Below, one piece after another: positions 1 to 8,645 of a DNA stretch of 43,963 nt; the first letter of the stretch is position 1; the number at the start of each line of letters is the position of its first letter. The position numbers and the translations under genes were made by a program. The notes beneath the pieces are model-generated. The model made no database searches, was not told where the DNA came from, and saw only the letters and a list, made by a program, of their open reading frames with translations. This DNA comes from Nostoc sp. GT001 (GTDB taxonomy: Bacteria > Cyanobacteriota > Cyanobacteriia > Cyanobacteriales > Nostocaceae): the NCBI RefSeq assembly GCF_030382115.1, contig NZ_JAUDRJ010000003.1:2026782-2070744 (forward strand), read 5' to 3'.

Positions 1-3
1 GCT

Positions 4-387
4 GTGAATGATTCTGATTGCAATTTCGAGGCTTTTATCGCATCAAAAACTACAAAATTTCAAGTACATGCTACTAAGGTTATTGTTCAGCCGTGGCGTG
101 GTCGTCACCATGTATATGGAATATTTATGATTCCTGATGAATACAAACAAGCTCCATTTTTTGTGTTAACAGTCCAAGGTGCTGGTAGTTACTGTTCAAA
201 ACAATTTGGTCATAAACAAAACTTTGATGATATCTTTGCTGAACCAGGAACTTATCTGGTAAAGAAGCCGATTAGAACTCGAAAAACTCTGCGGCTCATT
301 CTTCAAGGTTTATATTCTCAGGTGAATGATAAAAATAATTGGACGTTGACTTTCCCTGAACCAAAAGCTAGTCAAAATAATTCTTGA
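4..387 (+). CDS. hypothetical protein, possibly cut by the window edge
   Basis: This open frame begins with GTG at position 4 and ends in TGA. It would give a soluble protein of 127 residues. I see no signal peptide, membrane segment or known catalytic motif. The sequence mixes beta-type stretches (FFVLTVQGAGSY) with basic segments (KKPIRTRKTLR). Because the frame is open to the left edge, the true start may lie outside the window and this may be the C-terminal part of a longer protein. A large inverted repeat follows directly and may end transcription. Function unknown. Confidence 0.55.
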   Translation: MNDSDCNFEAFIASKTTKFQVHATKVIVQPWRGRHHVYGIFMIPDEYKQAPFFVLTVQGAGSYCSKQFGHKQNFDDIFAEPGTYLVKKPIRTRKTLRLILQGLYSQVNDKNNWTLTFPEPKASQNNS

Positions 388-390
388 AGA

Positions 391-519
391 AGAATTCAGA
401 AGTCAGAATTCAGAAGTCAGAATAAATCAGTCGGGGATTCAAACCCGCGACTGATAGCGTAGCGTTAGCGAGTCGTACAAAATTCATTCTGAATTCTGAC
501 TCCTGACTCCTGAATTCTG
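391..519. repeat. inverted repeat of short GAATTC/GTCAG units
   Basis: The left arm (391-423) is made of repeated CAGAATT and CAGAAGT units. The right arm (486-519) carries the complementary TGACTCC and TGAATTC units. Together they can fold into a long imperfect hairpin between two convergent genes. The loop holds GGGGATTCAAACCCGCGAC and a TAGCGTAGCGTTAGCGAGT segment. This kind of iterated heptamer DNA is common in Nostoc intergenic regions. It could act as a bidirectional terminator. Confidence 0.6.
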
Positions 520-535
520 TTTGATAATTTATCAA

Positions 536-1588
536 TTAGCTTAGTGGTTGAGTTTCCAAAACCTGGTCTTTTTCTAATAAGGTACTAGTCGCATTAACTA
601 CAATTTGTGCTGCTCCAGTGAAGAACGATCGCTCGATAGTCGCTGGTACATCGCTAGGTTCATGATAGTGCGGAGTACGTAAATTTGCGGTATCTGTCAC
701 TAGCACAGCACCCACACCTTGATACCAAAACGGTGCATGGTCGCTGCGTAGGGTATCTGGTGTCAGTAAACCTTTAAAAGGAATTGGTAGTGTTAGAACT
801 GCTGGCATTGATTCTTCTTTATTCAGGGCGGTTGAGGGGATGTTTTGTGAGTTTTGAAAGGCATTCAACAAAGACAAATGTTCTGTATCACCAACTACCA
901 CTAAAAAATCGCCCTTGTCACTAGGTGGCGTAACAGGCAATCCAGCAGGGTATTTCTGGCATCCAGAAGTGTAACAAGCGTAACCTACCATATCCATAAC
1001 GATCGCTCCGCCTAAATTTTGCAGGCGTGCTGTCTTACTCACAAAAGCCTGACTACCCAAAAGTCCTGCTTCCTCTTGGTCAAAAAAAGCTAGCTGTAAC
1101 GTCCGTGGCGTAGGACGAGAACCGAGTAACCGGGCGACTTCCAGCACTACAGCTACACCACTAGCATTATCATCAGCACCAGGGGAAGAGGCAACAGTGT
1201 CGTAATGCGCTGCTACAAGAATTGCTTTCGCGGCTTTATTAGTTCCTGGACGTTCGGCAAAAATATTCACACCGTCAGAGAACTTTTCTAATTTAGGTTT
1301 CCAGCCAGCTTTTTTCAGTTCAGCTGTAATATAAATGCGAGTAAGCGATCGCTCTTTTGGGGTGTAGCGCTGAAAATTCAACTTTTGGATATGGTTTAAC
1401 AGCTTGTCAGTAGACACTTGCGGGGTAATGTCAACTTCCCTTGACTTTGGCTGTGATTCGAGTGTTTTCACTGGAATCCGCTCAACAATTGTCGGTGAGG
1501 GACGCTGTTCAAAAAACGTGCTACCTCTGCTACCCAACACGGCAACCGTCATCAGCACCAACAGCATCAGCCAAATCCATTTTCTCAT
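536..1588 (-). CDS. M28 family zinc peptidase, exported
   Basis: Probably a zinc aminopeptidase of family M28 (350 aa) that removes residues from peptide N-termini outside the cytoplasm. The N-terminus has a short basic start and a hydrophobic segment (residues about 4-20), a signal peptide or anchor. The co-catalytic zinc ligands can be read in order: H128 and D130 (AAHYDT), D140 (GADDNASG), the E172-E173 pair (FFDQEEAG), D199 (IVMDM) and H284 (RSDHAPF). This is the usual M28 layout, so the enzyme should be active. It is convergent with the hypothetical gene at the left edge and separated from it by the inverted repeat. No partner gene is adjacent. The physiological substrate is unknown. Confidence 0.88.
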   Translation of the reverse strand: MRKWIWLMLLVLMTVAVLGSRGSTFFEQRPSPTIVERIPVKTLESQPKSREVDITPQVSTDKLLNHIQKLNFQRYTPKERSLTRIYITAELKKAGWKPKLEKFSDGVNIFAERPGTNKAAKAILVAAHYDTVASSPGADDNASGVAVVLEVARLLGSRPTPRTLQLAFFDQEEAGLLGSQAFVSKTARLQNLGGAIVMDMVGYACYTSGCQKYPAGLPVTPPSDKGDFLVVVGDTEHLSLLNAFQNSQNIPSTALNKEESMPAVLTLPIPFKGLLTPDTLRSDHAPFWYQGVGAVLVTDTANLRTPHYHEPSDVPATIERSFFTGAAQIVVNATSTLLEKDQVLETQPLS

Positions 1589-1821
1589 CTGATTTATCCT
1601 TGGCTTCCTGACTTAGGGTAGCGCAAATCAACCTTGGTGAGGACAAGAGGGTTATGTCAGAAGTATTCAGGCAACAGGTGTTAGTGTTTGCCTTGTTTAA
1701 GACAGATCAATTCATGAGTTAAACTTCTCTACCTTCTGATGTAATTCCTCTAGTTCAGAGTAATCAGGGTTATGCGAAGCGCCTGAAACGACCAAATATC
1801 ATAATCCACATCATGGTTGAT

Positions 1822-1974
1822 TTATAGATTGGTAAGTAGTTTTAGTTCTTTAGTGATATCTACTGCTTTGCGAGTGATAAGTCTGGTAACTTTTAGAACG
1901 TCTAGCAAACCTCCGCTAACACTTACGACATCTAATAATTCAGATTCGGGAATTATTTTTCTTACCAGCTTCAC
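1822..1974 (-). CDS. possible small protein of 50 residues
   Basis: In the 830-bp space between the M28 gene and the next gene, the minus strand has an open frame starting with GTG at 1974 and ending with TAA at 1822. The predicted peptide starts VKLVRKIIPESELLDVV and is amphipathic with a protein-like composition. An in-frame TAA lies only a few codons upstream, so GTG is the only plausible start nearby. There is no strong ribosome binding site. It could be a real small gene, a remnant or chance. I see nothing else definable in 1589-2416 apart from AT-rich sequence and one HIP1-like site. Confidence 0.22.
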   Translation of the reverse strand: MKLVRKIIPESELLDVVSVSGGLLDVLKVTRLITRKAVDITKELKLLTNL

Positions 1975-2401
1975 TCTTGATAAAGATTAGTTACTTATCT
2001 TCAATATTTTGATTAAATAATATTGCTTTTACGCCGATCTCACTCCCTTAATCCTTACTTTATATCGCTAAAACTACTGCTTTATCTACTTTATAACCTT
2101 TCATTCTTTTGTTAAAAAAGATGTTGGATTTACGGTAAATATTAAAAATCTTGGGTGCGATCGCTGTTTAATTACCACAAAAAAATAAGTATACCGAAAG
2201 GAGTATTTCAAAAAAATAAGTAAGATTGTAATATCAAGCAATAAACATTCTATCAGATCATCAATTTTCCTTGACAGTTAATCCTGCCCTTACTAAATTC
2301 GTGATATATAGGCGTTAGAGGCAATCACAGGTACACTCAATTCGTACCTCATTTTTAATAGCTGGAGAATGTTTAGATATCGCTAGTCATTTGGTTTTTT
2401 C

Positions 2402-2409
2402 AAGGAGGA
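2402..2409 (+). promoter_or_regulatory. strong ribosome binding site AAGGAGGA
   Basis: AAGGAGGA lies eight bases before the ATG at 2417. It closely matches the anti-Shine-Dalgarno complement and supports both the reality and the start of the small secreted protein gene. Confidence 0.7.
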
Positions 2410-2416
2410 AAGTTTT

Positions 2417-2731
2417 ATGAATTTTTTGAAAAAATACTCCAATTTAACTATCCGTGTAATATGTTTAGAAATTTTATTTATTGCACCTGCTTTAGCTGAT
2501 GAATGTTCATCAAATCAGCGAGCGCCTTTGCCAGGATGTGTTTCAGCAGAATATATTAGTGGTGGAACTGTTATAACTAATAACTGTCCTTATACAGTTA
2601 CTATAAAAGTTGATATAGCTAACAGTTCCGATAAACGGGTAGACGTTGGTCCCAACGGAGGAAGAACTGTAGTTGGTGTTGGCGGTAGGTTTCAGTTGTT
2701 TTGCTGTCCCAGATATAATAAATGTGCTTAA
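2417..2731 (+). CDS. small secreted cysteine-rich protein
   Basis: A 104-residue preprotein. Residues 1-27 form a clear signal peptide: basic start, hydrophobic core, and APALA before D28. The predicted mature part of about 77 residues has six cysteines (C30, C41, C57, C96, C97, C103), an even number consistent with disulfides in the periplasm or outside the cell. The middle reads VITNNCPYTVTIKVDIA and looks like a small beta-rich domain. I do not recognise the family. The strong AAGGAGGA site upstream supports expression. Its stop overlaps a possible downstream frame by a few bases. Function unknown; a small secreted effector, binding protein or toxin-like peptide are all possible. Confidence 0.65.
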   Translation: MNFLKKYSNLTIRVICLEILFIAPALADECSSNQRAPLPGCVSAEYISGGTVITNNCPYTVTIKVDIANSSDKRVDVGPNGGRTVVGVGGRFQLFCCPRYNKCA

Positions 2732-2930
2732 CAATACCTTCACCGAAAAAGAGTACGAAGAGATAGAGTTATCGGCAACTTTTGGTGATGATGAAAGGTT
2801 ACGCGCTTTAATGCAGAAGGCAAAAGGTTTTAAAGATTTTGTCTGTCGTTATGGAACTAGTGACAAAGGTTCAAATCTAATCCTAAGCGCATCACACGCA
2901 ATCAATCGACCATTGCCTCCACATCCGTAA
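2724..2930 (+). CDS. hypothetical small protein overlapping the secreted protein gene
   Basis: The frame starts with GTG at 2724, overlaps the end of the preceding gene by eight bases and runs to TAA at 2930 (68 residues). The peptide begins with an acidic helical part (FTEKEYEEIELSATFGDDE) and ends in a proline-rich tail. No signal peptide or known domain is visible. The overlap suggests translational coupling with the secreted Cys-rich protein, for example as a cytoplasmic partner. The frame is also open further upstream (to 2673), so part may be chance. A terminator-like hairpin follows at 2945. Confidence 0.35.
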   Translation: MLNNTFTEKEYEEIELSATFGDDERLRALMQKAKGFKDFVCRYGTSDKGSNLILSASHAINRPLPPHP

Positions 2931-2944
2931 ATAACACCTCGTAG

Positions 2945-2972
2945 AACCTCGCGTAGCACGAGGTTTATTTTT
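2945..2972 (+). terminator. hairpin followed by a T-rich run
   Basis: AACCTCG (2945-2951) pairs with CGAGGTT (2959-2965), followed by TTATTTTTG. This is a plausible factor-independent terminator for the two small plus-strand genes upstream. Confidence 0.5.
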
Positions 2973-3028
2973 GGGATTGGCAGAGGCCAAAAAATAACAT
3001 TTTTTGGAGAAGTCATTTGACCTGTATT

Positions 3029-3054
3029 GTAGAGACGGCGATTCATCGCATCTC
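3029..3054. repeat. interspersed GTAGAGACGGCGATT element, copy 1
   Basis: GTAGAGACGGCGATTCATCG, then a few more bases, recurs nearly unchanged at 23298-23322. The core can form a small hairpin (GCGATT/ATCGC). It is a short dispersed repeat of the Nostoc type with no sign of coding. Confidence 0.5.
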
Positions 3055-3063
3055 TTGCTTGCG

Positions 3064-4155
3064 TTAACTTAACATTTGTCTCTTAACAAGAGCATGGCCA
3101 GATTGCACATCAAACCAGTGAATATCTTCAGGGGGCAATGCTAATGTAATATCCTCATTACTCCAATTTTGGTCTGTTGGCAACAAAGCACGTACCGTAA
3201 TTGCTCCAGTTTGTGAACCCTCAACCCTGACACTAACCAAATAGTGCATACCCAAATTTTCTACTAAAAACACTCGCCCTTGAATAGTCTGGGTATCACC
3301 TGGTTGAGCAATGCGGACATTTTCTGGGCGGATTCCCAGAACAATCTGCGGTGGTACAGTTGGTATATTTGGGAGAAGTATTTGGAAATTACCCAAGATT
3401 GCGTATTGTCCCTTACAAGGTAAAGTCAACAAATTCATTTGCGGACTACCAACAAATCCAGCCACAAATAGATTAGCGGGATGGTTATAGATGCGGTCAG
3501 GCGGGTCGAGTTGCTGGACATAGCCATCGTTGAGCAATGCAACTTTCGTAGAGAGCGTCATCGCTTCAGTTTGGTCGTGGGTAACGTAGACAACTGGCAC
3601 TTTTTGGGCGGCAAAAATTTGCTTGATATCGGCTCGGACTCTTTCCCGCAATAGTGCATCCAGGTTACTTAAAGGTTCATCCAGCAGGTAGACATCGGCA
3701 TTACGCACCAAAGCACGACCGACAGCAACCCGTTGCCGTTGACCTCCAGACATCTGACCAGGCTTACGGTTCATTAACTCTGCTAATCCTAAAACTTCTG
3801 CCACTTCTGCCACTCGCTGTTTAATTTCTGTCGGTGGTACTTTTTTCAGCTTCAGTCCAGAAGCGAGGTTTTCGTACACCGTCATGTGGGGATAGAGTGC
3901 ATAACTTTGAAACACCATTGCAATATTGCGATCGGCTGCTCGTTTATAGGTGACATCTACATCCCCAATCTGGATCTGACCGCGAGTCGGTTCTTCAAGA
4001 CCCGCAATCATGCGTAGGACGGTGGATTTGCCACAGCCAGAAGGTCCAAGTAAAGTGAGAAACTCATGGTTATCTACAGTTAAGCTAACGTCTTTAACAG
4101 GGACGACTTTAGGACTGTAGGTTTTATTCAAGTTTTTAAGTTCGAGTTTAGCCAT
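3064..4155 (-). CDS. carbohydrate ABC importer ATPase (MalK/UgpC type)
   Basis: ATP-hydrolysing subunit of a sugar importer (363 aa), bound to the cytoplasmic face of the permease pair. The nucleotide-binding domain shows Walker A GPSGCGKST (about residues 38-46), a Q-loop (MVFQSYALYPHM), signature MSGGQRQRVAVGRALVR, Walker B VYLLDEPLSNLD and the switch His in YVTHDQTEAM. From about residue 240 a C-terminal regulatory domain follows, as in MalK/UgpC (LGIRPENVRI). Length is normal for the family. It lies downstream of the two permeases and the binding protein on the same strand, after a 234-bp repeat-filled gap, so it may have its own promoter. Confidence 0.93.
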   Translation of the reverse strand: MAKLELKNLNKTYSPKVVPVKDVSLTVDNHEFLTLLGPSGCGKSTVLRMIAGLEEPTRGQIQIGDVDVTYKRAADRNIAMVFQSYALYPHMTVYENLASGLKLKKVPPTEIKQRVAEVAEVLGLAELMNRKPGQMSGGQRQRVAVGRALVRNADVYLLDEPLSNLDALLRERVRADIKQIFAAQKVPVVYVTHDQTEAMTLSTKVALLNDGYVQQLDPPDRIYNHPANLFVAGFVGSPQMNLLTLPCKGQYAILGNFQILLPNIPTVPPQIVLGIRPENVRIAQPGDTQTIQGRVFLVENLGMHYLVSVRVEGSQTGAITVRALLPTDQNWSNEDITLALPPEDIHWFDVQSGHALVKRQMLS

Positions 4156-4389
<234 letters not shown>

Positions 4390-5274
4390 CTATCCCTTGA
4401 CAGCACCAGCGGTAAGACCTTGGACAATCCGGCGCTGGAAAAACAAAACTAGTAAAATCAGGGGTAATGTCCCGATGACAGTTGCAGCAGCGATCGAGCC
4501 ATAGGGAATTTCATATATTGTCGCACCACCCAACTGAGCCGCAGCAACGGGAATTGTCTTCAACTCTTCACGAGTCATAAACGTGAGAGCAAAAATAAAC
4601 TCGTTCCAAGCAAAAATAAAAGTGAGGATTCCAGTAGTAACTAAGGCGGGAAGGGTCATGGGTAGCACGATTTGCCACAGTAGTTGAAAAGTGTTGTAGC
4701 CATCGACCCTAGCAGAATCTTCCAAGTCTTTTGGTAATTGTTCAAAAAAGCTTTTAAGTACTAAAATTGTTAGCGGCAAATTGATCGCAGTATAGGGTAT
4801 AATCAGCGCAAGATAATTATTGCCCAATTTCAGCGCTTGGATAATTTCTAATAGTCCTAAGAACAAGAGAATTCCAGGAAATAAGGTAACAATTAAAATA
4901 CTGGCGAGGATAACTTTTTCACCCCAAGGGTGTAACCGTGCCAGGGCATAAGCCGCAGGTGCGCCGATCGCTAAAGCTACAGCGGTAGAAGTAATCGACA
5001 CAAAAGCGCTGTTGAAGATGTAGCGCCAAAATGGCCGACGGGTGAATAACTCAATGTAGTGATTGAAAGTGAATCGTGTGGGGAAATAGACAGTAGGAAC
5101 GGCGGCAATATCCTCATTCACTTTAAACGAGGTCAGCAATTGCCATAGGGCTGGTGCTAGGCTAAATAGCACTATTAATACAACTATGATAAACAGCAAG
5201 ATTTTTTTCAGAGAAAACTTGGTTCCCCCTGTTCGTTTTGGAGTCGTTGAAACTGTTTGGGGAGTTACACTCAT
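4390..5274 (-). CDS. carbohydrate ABC importer permease (MalG/UgpE type)
   Basis: Inner-membrane subunit of the sugar importer (294 aa) with about six hydrophobic segments. The N-terminal segment (ILLFIIVVLIVLFSLAPALW) is preceded by a basic cytoplasmic tail. The EAA loop that contacts the ATPase is visible in the second half (EDSARVDGYNTFQLLWQIVL). Family members are normally 270-300 residues. Its start lies three bases after the stop of the other permease, so the two are very likely co-transcribed and made in equal amounts. Confidence 0.92.
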   Translation of the reverse strand: MSVTPQTVSTTPKRTGGTKFSLKKILLFIIVVLIVLFSLAPALWQLLTSFKVNEDIAAVPTVYFPTRFTFNHYIELFTRRPFWRYIFNSAFVSITSTAVALAIGAPAAYALARLHPWGEKVILASILIVTLFPGILLFLGLLEIIQALKLGNNYLALIIPYTAINLPLTILVLKSFFEQLPKDLEDSARVDGYNTFQLLWQIVLPMTLPALVTTGILTFIFAWNEFIFALTFMTREELKTIPVAAAQLGGATIYEIPYGSIAAATVIGTLPLILLVLFFQRRIVQGLTAGAVKG

Positions 5275-5277
5275 AAG

Positions 5278-6189
5278 CTAAATGGCTCCTGATGTTTTGG
5301 CACGGTATTTGTTAAGTAAGAAACTAGCGATCGCCACCGCCGCAATTAATATTAAGAATGTCACTACTACCAGGGCTGCTCCATAACCAAAATCTAAGTA
5401 GCGCATCACCGTAGAGTAAATGTACAATGACACCACTTCCGTAGCGCCACCAGGGCCGCCCCCGGTCATCACAGCAACCAAGTCAAAAATTCCGAAAGCT
5501 TGAGCAAACCGAAATAGCACTGCAATTAATATCTGCGGCAGCAGCAATGGCAGGGTAATATTACGGAAACTTTGCCAAGCAGTTGCCCCATCAACCGAGT
5601 AAGCTTCATAGAGGTCTTGTGATATCGACTGCAACCCAGCTAGCAATAGGATACTGATAAACGGTGTAGTTTTCCAAACATCAGCAAAAACCAGTGCGAT
5701 CATCGCCAGCGTTGGCTCTCCTAACCAATTAATTCCAGTCTTAATCAGCCCTAAGCGCAGCAGAATATCGTTCACAACCCCAAACTGGTCGTTAAAAATC
5801 CAAGACCACGCCAGACCAATTAGAGAAGTAGGCAAAGCCCAAGGGATAATGGCAGTTGTACGCACTATGCCTCGCCCAACAAACGCCTGATTGAGAACAA
5901 GGGCAATCCCCAGTCCTAGCAGTAATTCTGAGATGACCGATGCTGTTGTGAATACGGTTGTCGCCCACAAACTCTGCCAAAAACGACCATCCCCCGCCAT
6001 CCGCACATAATTCTCTAAACCAGAGAATACAGGTTGTAACTCTGTTCCCAAATTTCTAGTAAATACGCTTAACCAAAATGCTCGTAAAATCGGGTAGGCA
6101 AATACAAACAACAACAGCAGCAATGCGGGTGTTAATAAAATCCAGGCTGTCTGTTGTTCTCGATTTCTAAGTGTATGTAAATTTGTCAT
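5278..6189 (-). CDS. carbohydrate ABC importer permease (MalF/UgpA type)
   Basis: Partner inner-membrane permease (303 aa), with about six membrane segments and the EAA loop YEAYSVDGATAWQSFRNITL. It lacks the long extra N-terminal part of enterobacterial MalF and resembles the shorter UgpA/LacF type. It sits between the binding protein gene (13-bp gap) and the second permease (3-bp gap) in one minus-strand operon. The channel formed with the second permease should be driven by the ATPase at 3064-4155. Confidence 0.92.
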   Translation of the reverse strand: MTNLHTLRNREQQTAWILLTPALLLLLFVFAYPILRAFWLSVFTRNLGTELQPVFSGLENYVRMAGDGRFWQSLWATTVFTTASVISELLLGLGIALVLNQAFVGRGIVRTTAIIPWALPTSLIGLAWSWIFNDQFGVVNDILLRLGLIKTGINWLGEPTLAMIALVFADVWKTTPFISILLLAGLQSISQDLYEAYSVDGATAWQSFRNITLPLLLPQILIAVLFRFAQAFGIFDLVAVMTGGGPGGATEVVSLYIYSTVMRYLDFGYGAALVVVTFLILIAAVAIASFLLNKYRAKTSGAI

Positions 6190-6202
6190 TTGTCATTTGT
6201 CA

Positions 6203-7552
6203 TTAGTTATTCTCCCCCTGCTCCCTGCCCCCCTGCCTCCTGCCCCCTGCCGCCAGCAGTCGGCGTGTTTCCGCAGCAGCAGCTTGCATTGCTCGTTCAG
6301 GATTCATTCGACCGGATAATGCGGCGCTGAGATAACGCTGTAAAATATCTGATGTCTGAGCATATTGCGCGATCGGTGGGCGTAAAACTGCATTGTCCAC
6401 GACCTGCAATAACTGCGGATAGTGGGGGTATTTAGCAACAATCCCTGGATCTGTAAACAGTTCCCGGCGACTTGGTACATAACCTGCACTGAAAATGAAT
6501 CGGCGTTGTGCTTCCCGACTAGTAAAATACTTTATTGCTTTCCAAGCTTCTTCAGGATGTTGAGAAGATTTCGCAATCCCTAAACCCCAGCCACCTAGAC
6601 AAGCCGCTCCCGTCTTACCAGGAGCATGAACCATCGGTTTAATCGCTATTTTGCCCCGAATTGGCGAATTTTCTGCCTGTGCTAAAGGCCACGCATAGGG
6701 CCAACTACGTAAAAACGCTACTTGACCACTTTGAAACAAGCGCCGGGTGTCTTCTTCTTGATAGGTTGTGACTCCAGGAGGAGAAACGCCTTCGCTGATG
6801 GTACTACGTAGAAACTCAATGGCTTGTAATGTTTCTGGTCGATCTAGTCCAACTTCGAGGGTGTCGGGTTTAACCCAGAAGCCACCAAAGCCATCGAGGA
6901 TTTCTGCAAACATCGCCACAAGTCCTTCATATTGGCGACCTTGCCAAACATAGCCCCAATTCACCTGCTTTTTCTTCTGCAAAACTTGGGAAATTCTAAT
7001 CAAATCATCAAAGGTTTCTGGTGGTTTCAATCCCGCTTGTTTGATTAAATCTTCTCGGTAGTAGAGCATTCCCACGTCGGAACGCACTGGAATGCGGTAC
7101 AGCTGGTTTTGATAACGTCCCCCTTCTACATCCTGGGGTGAAAATGCTGCCAACTCCTCTTTAGAAATGCGATCGCCTAAAGGTAGCAACCATCCAGCAG
7201 CAGCAAACTTGGATGTCCAGATCACATCCATATTAATCAGGTCATAAGGGGATTCACCTAAGATAAAAGATGAGGTATACAAGTCTTCGAGCAAATTTGT
7301 GGCATTCGGCCCTTCAACTAGGTTAATGCGAATACCAGGGTTCTCAGCCTCGAAGTCTCTAATTAAACCCTGCCTCCAAGGTTGGGCATCAGGAGCAGTC
7401 ATTAACAGATTGAGGGTAACTGGTTGCTGCGAGAGTGCTACCCAACTGAACAATATGATGCTCAAGAGAGTTGCGAAAAAAACTCCTATATGCAGATAAC
7501 TTTGTTTTTGAATGAATTTTTGCAAATTGTTTATTGGCTTTCGGTACAACAT
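6203..7552 (-). CDS. extracellular solute-binding protein, family 1, of a sugar ABC importer
   Basis: Periplasmic sugar-capturing component (449 aa). After a basic N-terminus comes a hydrophobic export segment at about residues 22-42 (LHIGVFFATLLSIILFSWVA). There is no lipobox Cys, so it is probably released or anchored by this segment. The mature part has the family-1 pattern: LNLLMTAPDAQPWRQGLI near the start, YRIPVRSDVGMLYYREDLI, and GGWGLGIAKSSQHPEEAWKAIKYF. The C-terminus is rich in Gly, Arg and Gln. It is the first gene of the importer operon. Cyanobacteria have several such importers for glucosides, trehalose or maltodextrins; sequence alone does not fix the substrate here. Confidence 0.9.
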   Translation of the reverse strand: MLYRKPINNLQKFIQKQSYLHIGVFFATLLSIILFSWVALSQQPVTLNLLMTAPDAQPWRQGLIRDFEAENPGIRINLVEGPNATNLLEDLYTSSFILGESPYDLINMDVIWTSKFAAAGWLLPLGDRISKEELAAFSPQDVEGGRYQNQLYRIPVRSDVGMLYYREDLIKQAGLKPPETFDDLIRISQVLQKKKQVNWGYVWQGRQYEGLVAMFAEILDGFGGFWVKPDTLEVGLDRPETLQAIEFLRSTISEGVSPPGVTTYQEEDTRRLFQSGQVAFLRSWPYAWPLAQAENSPIRGKIAIKPMVHAPGKTGAACLGGWGLGIAKSSQHPEEAWKAIKYFTSREAQRRFIFSAGYVPSRRELFTDPGIVAKYPHYPQLLQVVDNAVLRPPIAQYAQTSDILQRYLSAALSGRMNPERAMQAAAAETRRLLAAGGRRQGGREQGENN

Positions 7553-7765
7553 TATTAATGTAGCGATCGCTAGTAGTAATCCTTAGGAAAGAAAAACATA
7601 AAATATCTCAAAAAAGATTATTCTGTATTATTTTTTTACGGCTTAATCAGTAGGTCGGCATAAATATTTGTTGTTGGAATGAGGCAGTAAGCAGATCGCT
7701 TTTAGCGTCTCCCCGTGGGAGAAAGTAGAAGTCAGGAGATAAAAGGGTTTTAGCCTCATTTATTT

Positions 7766-7969
7766 TTGACTCACATCGCCGACCGCGAAAGCGATATGTA
7801 TGAGGAATTTGCCACAGTCCCAAATCACGACAATCATATGCTGGTCAGAGCGCGCATTGACCGTCGCCTTGTGGGAAAAACTCAATCACTGTATACATAC
7901 TTAAATCAACAGCCCAGCGAGGGGACTTATACAGTAGATGTGCGTAGCCTACCAGGAGAGAGGCTTTGA
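7766..7969 (+). pseudogene. IS4-type transposase remnant
   Basis: A 67-codon open stretch (from TTG) reads THIADRESDMYEEFATVPNH and resembles the part of IS4-family transposases around the second catalytic aspartate (usually HIADREADMYE). The N-terminal DDE part and the C-terminal YREK-type region are absent, and no terminal inverted repeats are seen at the edges. It is a degraded internal fragment and cannot be active. It lies between the sugar importer operon and the STAND gene. The rest of 7553-8141 is non-coding apart from one hairpin. Confidence 0.65.
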
Positions 7970-7977
7970 GTTTTATT

Positions 7978-8021
7978 CCCCTTCCCTGTCTTCGACACGC
8001 TGCGCGAATGTAGGGAAGGGG
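7978..8021. repeat. 10-bp stem hairpin
   Basis: CCCCTTCCCT (7978-7987) pairs with AGGGAAGGGG (8012-8021) around a GC-rich loop containing ACACGCTGCGCGAATG. It directly follows the transposase remnant. It may end readthrough before the STAND gene or be a dispersed repeat. Confidence 0.55.
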
Positions 8022-8141
8022 TTAGGGGTTAGGTCTGTATTCCATTCAACCGCAAACCGTTATAATATGTGCTTTTTTCTCTGTTGAGAAACTGTTATGC
8101 TCAGAAAAATAAGTATAATCTCGTAATATTATTCTTAACTT

Positions 8142-8573
8142 ATGGAACCAGTGACCTTAACAGCCGTAGGAACTGCGATCGCTACTATAGTTTTAACTAA
8201 GGCTTTAGAAAAAACAGGCGAAAAGCTGGGAGAAGCAGCATTAGAAAAAAGTAACGAGTTAATCGCAAAGCTACGCCAGAAAAATAAGCTGCCCTTTTTA
8301 GCCAATACGTCACAGGAAAATACACAGCAGGCGTTAGATTATGGTCAAGCTGTGTTGGAATTGAAAGCCGCAGCCGATACAGATACCGAAATTGCTCAAT
8401 CAGTACGGGAAGTAGAAGCAGCTGTAAACGTTGACCCACAAGCAGCCAAGGTTCAGGCTTTAGCAAATGACCTCAACTCACAACCAGCAGGTGCGATCAA
8501 TAATGCGAAGTTAGCTGAATCTATTAAAAACGTCTTTCAGGGAAATACTTTTATTGGTACTCAGAACTTTTGA
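8142..8573 (+). CDS. N-terminal helical domain of a STAND/NLR-like protein, cut by an in-frame TGA
   Basis: A 143-residue alpha-helical protein. It starts with a hydrophobic helix (residues about 5-20) followed by a charged helix (KTGEKLGEAALEKSNELIAK). It ends with a short Gly/Asn segment, NVFQGNTFIGTQNF, just before TGA. From what I know of cyanobacterial STAND proteins, such a domain normally stands at the N-terminus of an NB-ARC protein. The next gene is in exactly the same reading frame, and the 24 codons between the TGA (8571-8573) and its GTG are open. So this may be the first part of one 939-codon gene, or a stand-alone small protein. The domain also recalls bacterial Bell-type domains linked to amyloid signalling motifs, but that is only a resemblance. 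Confidence 0.7.
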   Translation: MEPVTLTAVGTAIATIVLTKALEKTGEKLGEAALEKSNELIAKLRQKNKLPFLANTSQENTQQALDYGQAVLELKAAADTDTEIAQSVREVEAAVNVDPQAAKVQALANDLNSQPAGAINNAKLAESIKNVFQGNTFIGTQNF

Positions 8574-8645
8574 CTACAGTCGCCCGAACAGGAACGGGTA
8601 AAGTCAAATCCTGAAATACCGCAAAATTTACCCCTGAGTGGGGTA

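Noticed and set aside
425..470. tRNA-like GGGGATTCAAACCC segment
   Set aside because: Only a T-arm-like hairpin; no acceptor stem or anticodon arm can be formed, and it is part of the intergenic inverted repeat.
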